A stretch of 6,569 nt of DNA from JAICIG01 sp035532215 (GTDB taxonomy: Bacteria; Planctomycetota; Planctomycetia; Pirellulales; JAICIG01). The first letter of the stretch is position 1; the number at the start of each line of letters is the position of its first letter. The stretch spans positions 1-6,569 of the forward strand of contig DATKRK010000259.1 in NCBI GenBank assembly GCA_035532215.1. Direction: 5' to 3'. The position numbers and the translations under genes are program-made. A model generated the notes under the pieces. That model ran no database searches and was not told where the DNA came from. It saw only the letters and a list, made by a program, of their open reading frames with translations. Shown here in pieces: positions 1-3,651 of this stretch.

Positions 1-95
1 CACCCCGTTGGGGTGACTAATGTTGCGTCGTTCGGATTCCCAGGGCTGCGCCCTGGGCTATCGAATCTGACCCCTTCGGGGTCGGAATTCACTGC
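1..95. repeat. Cluster of three short hairpins, probable dispersed intergenic repeat (left end outside window)
   Basis: Three tight inverted repeats follow one another: CACCCC-GTT-GGGGTG at 1-15, CCCAGGGC-TGC-GCCCTGGG at 39-57, and GACCCC-TTC-GGGGTC at 69-83. All arms pair perfectly and all loops are three bases. No convincing open frame uses the region. The pattern, with the phrases 'CCAGGGCTGCGCCCTGG' and 'CCCCTTCGGGG', resembles repeat stretches that I recall as common between genes of Planctomycetes and Verrucomicrobia, but that recollection was not checked by a search. The left boundary cannot be seen. It could serve as a transcription end region for whatever lies to the left. Confidence 0.5.
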
Positions 96-323
96 GGAAA
101 ACGCCGCGTAAAAAGCAGGACGATCTCTAAAGCTGGTGGCAAACACGGATGGGGCCAAGCTCGTCCTTCCAATCCGCCCTCCTTTTTCCTTGACATGCTC
201 GCAAATGGTATCACTACCACGATTCGGCCGCCTAGCCGGGCTTCGCCCTGGCTCGGACACAGCCGCCCAACGTTTGGACGTGCATCGATTCAGGGCTGAC
301 AAAGAGCCGCTGGCCAGGTTGCC

Positions 324-361
324 GCAAACCATCAGGCGGCTGCAAGCCGCCTGCGGTTTGC
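324..361 (-). terminator. Long hairpin just downstream of the lipoprotein gene, terminator-like
   Basis: Read on the minus strand, this hairpin begins 6 bases after the TAG stop of the lipoprotein gene. The inner stem is CAGGCGGC (333-340) with GCCGCCTG (346-353) around a five-base loop TGCAA. The outer stem is GCAAACC (324-330) with GGTTTGC (355-361), separated from the inner stem by a 2:1 internal bulge. There is no clean run of T after it, only a CTCTTTG stretch further on, so intrinsic termination is not certain. It may instead protect the 3' end of the mRNA or be a copy of a dispersed GC-rich repeat. Confidence 0.4.
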
Positions 362-367
362 AGCCGC

Positions 368-853
368 CTAGGAACTCGAAAGCTGGAAGTCGTAGCCGTC
401 GGCCTTACCCGCTTCCACCTTGGCGTCCAACTCCGTTTTCTCGAGGTCATTGTACTGCGCCGGTATCGACTCCTTGGCCTCGCCCATCATTTTCAACTGT
501 TCGACATCCATGCCTTCCTCGGGGACGATCGCCGCGCCATCTGCGCCCACGAGGCGACTGACCGTCACCTTGTACTGCCCTGCAACGGCGCCAAGGGCAT
601 CGCCCGTCTTCAGCACGTATTTGCCTTCGGCGTCGGTTTTGGCGCCGCTGCCATAATAGCCTTGCGGCGCGGCGCCCTGCAGGTAAAAGCCGACTTCGGC
701 GTCGGCCAGGGGCTTGCCGTCCATCGTGATCGTCCCGGCGACGGGCGTCAGATCGAACGTCGGCCCCTTTTTTCCCTTTCCACAGCCGGCCAATACTATC
801 GTGCACACGATCGCCCAACTCGCGGGCGAGCGTTTCGAAACAGATCGGTACAT
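368..853 (-). CDS. Small lipoprotein with carboxypeptidase-regulatory / transthyretin-like fold
   Basis: This encodes a 161-residue exported lipoprotein. Residues 1-24 form a lipoprotein signal: basic residues up to R8, a hydrophobic stretch WAIVCTIVLAG, and the lipobox LAGC with the lipidated cysteine at C24. The mature part starts with a short GKGKKG linker. Residues 38-100 fit a carboxypeptidase-regulatory-like beta-sandwich: VAGTITMDGKPLADAEV, then KTDAEGKYVL, then AGQYKVTVSR. The tail IPAQYND...LDAKVEAGKADGYDFQL is typical of small planctomycete lipoproteins of this kind, whose role is unknown. The frame stays open upstream to a TTG at 913, but ATG at 853 is preferred because GAGG lies five bases before it and because the signal peptide then begins at the N-terminus. 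The gene starts 56 bases after the DUF1559 stop, on the same strand, so the two probably form an operon. The protein is expected to be anchored in a membrane, facing the periplasm. The class is likely right; the function is not known. Confidence 0.88.
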   Translation of the reverse strand: MYRSVSKRSPASWAIVCTIVLAGCGKGKKGPTFDLTPVAGTITMDGKPLADAEVGFYLQGAAPQGYYGSGAKTDAEGKYVLKTGDALGAVAGQYKVTVSRLVGADGAAIVPEEGMDVEQLKMMGEAKESIPAQYNDLEKTELDAKVEAGKADGYDFQLSSS

Positions 854-858
854 CGCGT

Positions 859-862
859 CCTC
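859..862 (-). promoter_or_regulatory. Ribosome binding site GAGG for the lipoprotein gene
   Basis: On the minus strand GAGG is followed by ACGCG and then the ATG at 853, a five-base spacing. It supports this start over the in-frame TTG at 913, which would add 20 charged residues before the signal peptide. Confidence 0.6.
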
Positions 863-909
863 GGCGTTTGCTTGGTGATTTTCTTCTGAACGTTTGCGCC
901 CTCGCAGGC

Positions 910-1998
910 TCAATTATTCGCACTTCCCCCTAAATCGCCGACGCTTTTGCCGTCTTTGATCCGGTTCATCCAGACGAAGATGTTGTAATAGTCGATGTTT
1001 TCGGAGATAAATCGCGTCGAACCGTCGCACATCACGAACTGAGCGCCGGCCGGGTGATAGCTGCCGAACTGCCAGGCGTACTGCCGCTGCAGGCCGTACG
1101 TGCCCGTGAGATCGAAGTTGATCGCGCTATACCCCATCCCGGCGGGAACGACCAGGGTGGAGGTGCCATACTTGATCGTGGCGAGCGCCACGGATCGCGA
1201 GGTCCTGCCGTGGCAGCAGGTATGGGTGCCGTTGCCCCACCAGGGCCCGTACACGTAAGACGTTTTGCCCGTAACGCCTTGCTTCGATTCGCCCATGGCG
1301 ATCGTGTTGCTCGTGCCGTCTTTGATGTCGGCGATTCTTGCGGCCCCGTCGTTGCCGAACGGCCCGAGATCGAGGTACGAGCCAACGTTCAATTGCCAAG
1401 GCGTGTTGTAATCAGTGTAGGCGCCGGTGGCGAACAAATAGTTGCCCCCTGCCGCTTGGTTCATTTCATAGGGCGATCCCACGTTATTCGGCTGGTAGGT
1501 TCTGACATACGCCGGCGTGGTGTCGCTGGGGCAAGTGTATACTGGCAATTGCTTGCTGTAGACTTGCTCATTGTAAACGCTCGTCGTGGCGCCGCCGGCC
1601 AACGGCTTGCCGCCGGAATCCCAGGAACTGAGGCTCGAGGGATAATTGAAATTGTAAAGCTGATAGAGCGGCTGCTGTTCGAGTTGCGGCAACAGCAAGA
1701 GGAACCCGGTGGTGTTCGTCACCACGTTTCTCCAAGACTCGTAGGCCGGATACTGGTAGGCCATGCTGCCGGAACCGATCTTGGCGGGCGGAAACACGTT
1801 GTGCAGATCGTGATAGTTCTGCAAGGCGAGCCCCATCTGCCTGAGATTGTTGCTGCACTGCGAGCGCCGCGCCGCCTCGCGCGCGGCCTGCACGGCGGGC
1901 AGCAACAGAGCGATCAAAATGCCGATGATCGCGATCACGACGAGCAACTCGACGAGCGTAAATCCGCGCATGCCCTTTTTGTGCGTGGCTGGACACAT
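910..1998 (-). CDS. DUF1559 domain protein with prepilin-type N-terminus and H-X9-DG C-terminal motif
   Basis: This encodes a 362-residue pseudopilin-like protein. After a short basic leader the prepilin peptidase site is MRG-FTLVEL: cleavage follows G12, the mature first residue is F13, and the conserved glutamate is E17 (+5). The hydrophobic helix VVIAIIGILIALLLPAVQ follows, then the family-typical AAREAARRSQCSNNL and the LQNYHDLHNVFPPA region. Further family hallmarks are YTCPSD near residue 156, DGTSNTIAMGES near 227, and the C-terminal H-X9-DG motif, with H315 followed nine residues later by D325-G326. Length and domain order are those of an intact DUF1559 protein. DUF1559 proteins are present in many copies in Planctomycetes. 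They resemble type II secretion pseudopilins at the N-terminus only, and their role is unsettled. The start at 1998 rather than the in-frame TTG at 2019 is supported by GGAGG seven bases upstream. It is the first gene of a probable operon with the lipoprotein downstream. Confidence 0.95.
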   Translation of the reverse strand: MCPATHKKGMRGFTLVELLVVIAIIGILIALLLPAVQAAREAARRSQCSNNLRQMGLALQNYHDLHNVFPPAKIGSGSMAYQYPAYESWRNVVTNTTGFLLLLPQLEQQPLYQLYNFNYPSSLSSWDSGGKPLAGGATTSVYNEQVYSKQLPVYTCPSDTTPAYVRTYQPNNVGSPYEMNQAAGGNYLFATGAYTDYNTPWQLNVGSYLDLGPFGNDGAARIADIKDGTSNTIAMGESKQGVTGKTSYVYGPWWGNGTHTCCHGRTSRSVALATIKYGTSTLVVPAGMGYSAINFDLTGTYGLQRQYAWQFGSYHPAGAQFVMCDGSTRFISENIDYYNIFVWMNRIKDGKSVGDLGGSANN

Positions 1999-2005
1999 GG
2001 ACGAT

Positions 2006-2010
2006 CCTCC
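2006..2010 (-). promoter_or_regulatory. Strong Shine-Dalgarno GGAGG for the DUF1559 gene
   Basis: On the minus strand TGGAGGATCGTCC precedes the ATG at 1998, so GGAGG sits seven bases from the start. This fixes the start and excludes the TTG at 2019, which lies upstream of this site. Confidence 0.75.
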
Positions 2011-2110
2011 AGACAACAATGAGAAATCGAGAATTGAGTAGACGTAACGATACGGAGTACGAGATGAAAAACTTCTGCCGAAGCGAGAAATGCGCCTTCA
2101 AGCGAAGCGC

Positions 2111-2145
2111 CGCGTCGACGCGAGAATATGCGCCGTCGACGGCGC
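2111..2145. promoter_or_regulatory. Pair of palindromes centred on GTCGAC in the leader of the DUF1559 operon
   Basis: Two perfect palindromes are visible: CGCGTCGACGCG at 2111-2122 and GCGCCGTCGACGGCGC at 2130-2145. Their centres are 21 bases apart, about two helical turns, so a dimeric regulator could bind both on one DNA face. They lie about 110-150 bases upstream of the DUF1559 start. In RNA they could also form short hairpins in the leader. GC-rich DNA makes such palindromes more likely by chance, so the regulatory reading is an inference. Confidence 0.3.
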
Positions 2146-2318
2146 GCCACCGGGGCGATTCGGTCGCGCGACGACCGCCTAAGACCAGGCCGATTCGGAC
2201 GCACACCTCCAGTGAATGCGCTCCGCCCCGAAAAACGAACGGTTACGATGTGAACGCGACTTGCCCGCAACGCGGACCGTCGCGCCGATGCTCTTCTTCC
2301 GCCGCCTGGCGAGGTCTT

Positions 2319-2376
2319 AATGTATCCGCCGCCTGTCCCGCATGCAACAATTTCTAGAAAATCTAAATAAAATTCT
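2319..2376 (-). promoter_or_regulatory. Possible promoter for the DUF1559-lipoprotein operon, with an AT-rich upstream element
   Basis: Reading the minus strand from 2376, a block of 28 bases (2376-2349) has only four G or C and stands out sharply from its GC-rich surroundings; it contains the palindrome TTTCTAGAAA at 2351-2360. It is followed by TTGCAT (2347-2342) and, after 17 bases, TACATT (2324-2319). Each hexamer matches the housekeeping -35 and -10 consensus at four of six positions. The AT-rich block would serve as an UP element. Transcription starting near 2312 would give a leader of about 310 bases. The hexamers are weak, and an alternative sigma factor could be used. Confidence 0.35.
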
Positions 2377-2454
2377 AGTCGCTCGGCGTGCAGAGGGCGC
2401 CTCGTCGCCGCCAGGCGGCAGCCGACGGGCATTAACTGATTGATCGCCAAAGCA

Positions 2455-2581
2455 TATGGAGGAACGGGCGCCCTCGCCCGTTTTCGCGCTATTTCGCAAG
2501 ACTATGGAGGAACGGGCGCCCTCGCCCGTCCTGAGCCGCCCGTCATATCACGCAAGCCGGGCGAGGGCGCCCGGCCCTCCA
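2455..2581. repeat. Cluster of three REP-like palindromic repeats, two direct and one inverted
   Basis: A 27-base unit at 2455-2481 recurs without a change at 2503-2529, 48 bases later. A third, inverted copy at 2558-2581 matches with about two differences in 24 bases. Each unit begins TATGGAGGAA or a variant, and the direct copies contain the hairpin ACGGGCG-CCCT-CGCCCGT. Unit 1 is followed by TTTT. Units 2 and 3 face each other and could fold into one long stem of about 24 bases. The arrangement is like bacterial REP/BIME clusters. An open frame across the region (2440-2724) merely translates the repeats and is not credible as a gene. Copies elsewhere in the genome are expected but cannot be seen here. 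Confidence 0.7.
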
Positions 2582-2674
2582 GGCTGAAGAGCGCCGCAGC
2601 GTCATTTCTCGTGGCGCCTTGCCCCGCGTCTCCAAGACGAGACGACTTCGATGCCACGCCAGCGAGAATCGAAG

Positions 2675-2691
2675 TGCGTCAAAGTGACGCA
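2675..2691. promoter_or_regulatory. Operator-like perfect inverted repeat TGCGTCA-N3-TGACGCA
   Basis: Seven-base arms TGCGTCA (2675-2681) and TGACGCA (2685-2691) pair perfectly around AAG. The spacing and symmetry suit a dimeric DNA-binding protein. It lies about 55 bases before the TATAAT box at 2746, where an activator for the plus-strand gene might sit. It lacks a following T run, so it does not look like a terminator. It might instead be a further dispersed repeat. Confidence 0.3.
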
Positions 2692-2745
2692 TCCAAAATC
2701 AAATTATTTCTAGGTTTATGCTAATACCCCGCGCGCTTCGATGGA

Positions 2746-2751
2746 TATAAT
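2746..2751 (+). promoter_or_regulatory. Perfect TATAAT -10 box, possible promoter for the small membrane protein gene
   Basis: TATAAT occurs with no mismatch in an AT-richer patch after 2690. No good -35 hexamer is seen 16-18 bases upstream, so it would need an activator or a different upstream element. Transcription would begin near 2757-2758, giving a leader of just under 100 bases to the ATG at 2855. Confidence 0.35.
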
Positions 2752-2854
2752 GGCTTGATGCCCGCAGGCGGCGGCGCTCTCTCGAACGTCGGCCAGCCCG
2801 ATGGACTCAAAGCTCTTGGCAGCACTTCGAGTAAGCTTGGCGGCGAGGCGTGAG

Positions 2855-3454
2855 ATGCGCGGAGATTCCCGTTCACGTGACGGAGAGGGCCCTCTTGGCT
2901 CGGCGGAGTATCGCCCGCCTCGGCCGCAAAGCGCACTTCGTGTCGGCCGCGATCCTGCTTCCATTCCTCGACTTCGATTGAGGTTCACCTTGCGCGGACT
3001 CATGTTCATGGCCGCGACCATCGCGGTGGGATGTGCGCTTTGGATCCATTTGCCGTCGGCCTACGGCAGGATTGCGGCGTTTTCGATTCTGGCTTTTTGG
3101 AGCGGCTACGGCTGCGTCATGGCGGGCGATGAGTTATTCGTGCGCTACGCAACGGGGCGCCATTTGCTTTCCAAGATTCTGATCGGGATTGGCGCTCCCA
3201 CGCTGTTGCTGGCCGTTCTCACGGGCGTCACGTCGACCTTGATGGCGCTGGCCAACCGCTTTATCGTGTCGCCGCACAGCAGTTGGTCGCTGACTCCCGT
3301 CGAGGATGAAGGCGAGGAGCGTCCCATCCGCCGGCCAACCTTTCCGCGCCGCCGGCCGTTCGAACCGCGGCAACATCCCGGCCGGCCTTCGGATCCGCCT
3401 AGCCCGGGTCAGTTCGCGTCGCGTTGCGACGCCGAGAATCAGCGGTTAACATAA
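2855..3454 (+). CDS. Hypothetical small membrane protein, about three transmembrane segments
   Basis: This is a 199-residue protein of no family I recognise. From this start, residues 1-40 are polar and arginine-rich and may not be real coding. The phrase LRLRFTLRGLMF near 40-52 resembles the usual N-terminal lead-in of planctomycete membrane proteins. Probable membrane segments are at about 48-67 (LMFMAATIAVGCALWI), 73-91 (AAFSILAFWSGYGCVMAG) and 107-131 (ILIGIGAPTLLLAVLTGV...). The tail from about 150 is rich in proline and arginine (RRPTFPRRRPFEPR) and probably disordered. The ATG at 2855 has GAGG six bases before it; the in-frame ATG at 2801 has no such site; a TTG at 2978 would start right at the membrane-protein lead-in. 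The true start is therefore uncertain. A TATAAT box lies upstream and a palindromic element follows the gene. No functional assignment is possible from sequence alone. Confidence 0.6.
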   Translation: MRGDSRSRDGEGPLGSAEYRPPRPQSALRVGRDPASIPRLRLRFTLRGLMFMAATIAVGCALWIHLPSAYGRIAAFSILAFWSGYGCVMAGDELFVRYATGRHLLSKILIGIGAPTLLLAVLTGVTSTLMALANRFIVSPHSSWSLTPVEDEGEERPIRRPTFPRRRPFEPRQHPGRPSDPPSPGQFASRCDAENQRLT

Positions 3455-3506
3455 TAGCCGGTTGATTCGACGACATTGACTCGGCGACTCGACGATCGGC
3501 GCGGCG

Positions 3507-3558
3507 CGTGGGGCGGCCTTCCAGGCCGTCAATGGCCGACGGCCTGGAAGGCCGCCCC
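3507..3558. repeat. Palindromic element, intergenic copy (copy A)
   Basis: Two 21-base arms, 3510-3530 and 3538-3558, are perfect reverse complements around the seven-base loop AATGGCC. Each arm contains GGCCTTCCAGGCC or its complement. The copy lies between the stop of the membrane protein gene (3454) and the start of the large PSCyt1 protein (3652). It matches copy B at 6273-6324 at 51 of 52 positions in the same orientation. In RNA it would be a very stable hairpin, so it could end or shield the upstream transcript, although no T run follows. Confidence 0.85.
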
Positions 3559-3651
3559 GCGAAATCTATTCGCGCTGCGTCGCAGCGCCGGCAAGAGGCC
3601 GCGTCGCGGCGAGCGTGAATCTCACCCGACGATAAACCGAACGGCTCGCCC

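Noticed and set aside
190..195. Perfect TTGACA -35 hexamer on the plus strand
   Set aside because: No acceptable -10 hexamer lies 15-19 bases downstream and no plus-strand gene follows.
136..561. Plus-strand open frame of 141 codons over the left intergenic region and the end of the lipoprotein gene
   Set aside because: It runs antisense to the lipoprotein gene, is rich in Arg, Pro and Ser as GC-rich shadow frames are, and shows no family motif or ribosome site.
1054..2022. Plus-strand open frame of 322 codons
   Set aside because: It lies entirely antisense to the DUF1559 gene, whose motifs are unmistakable; its sequence has no recognisable domain.
1568..2206. Minus-strand open frame starting at GTG 2206 directly after a GGAG
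   Set aside because: The GGAG abuts the GTG with no spacing, and most of the frame overlaps the DUF1559 gene in another frame.
2455..2529. Possible CRISPR array (27-base repeats with a 21-base gap)
   Set aside because: Only two direct units exist, the third is inverted, the unit is itself palindromic in the REP style, and no cas gene is present.
2440..2724. Plus-strand open frame of 94 codons with YGGTGALAR repeats
   Set aside because: It is the translation of the REP-like repeats, which explains its internal repetition; no start site or homologous domain supports it.
3450..3481. Promoter for the large gene from CATAAT (3450) or TTGACT (3476)
   Set aside because: Neither hexamer has a partner at proper spacing: TTGACT is followed by GC-rich sequence, and CATAAT overlaps the stop codon of the upstream gene without a -35.
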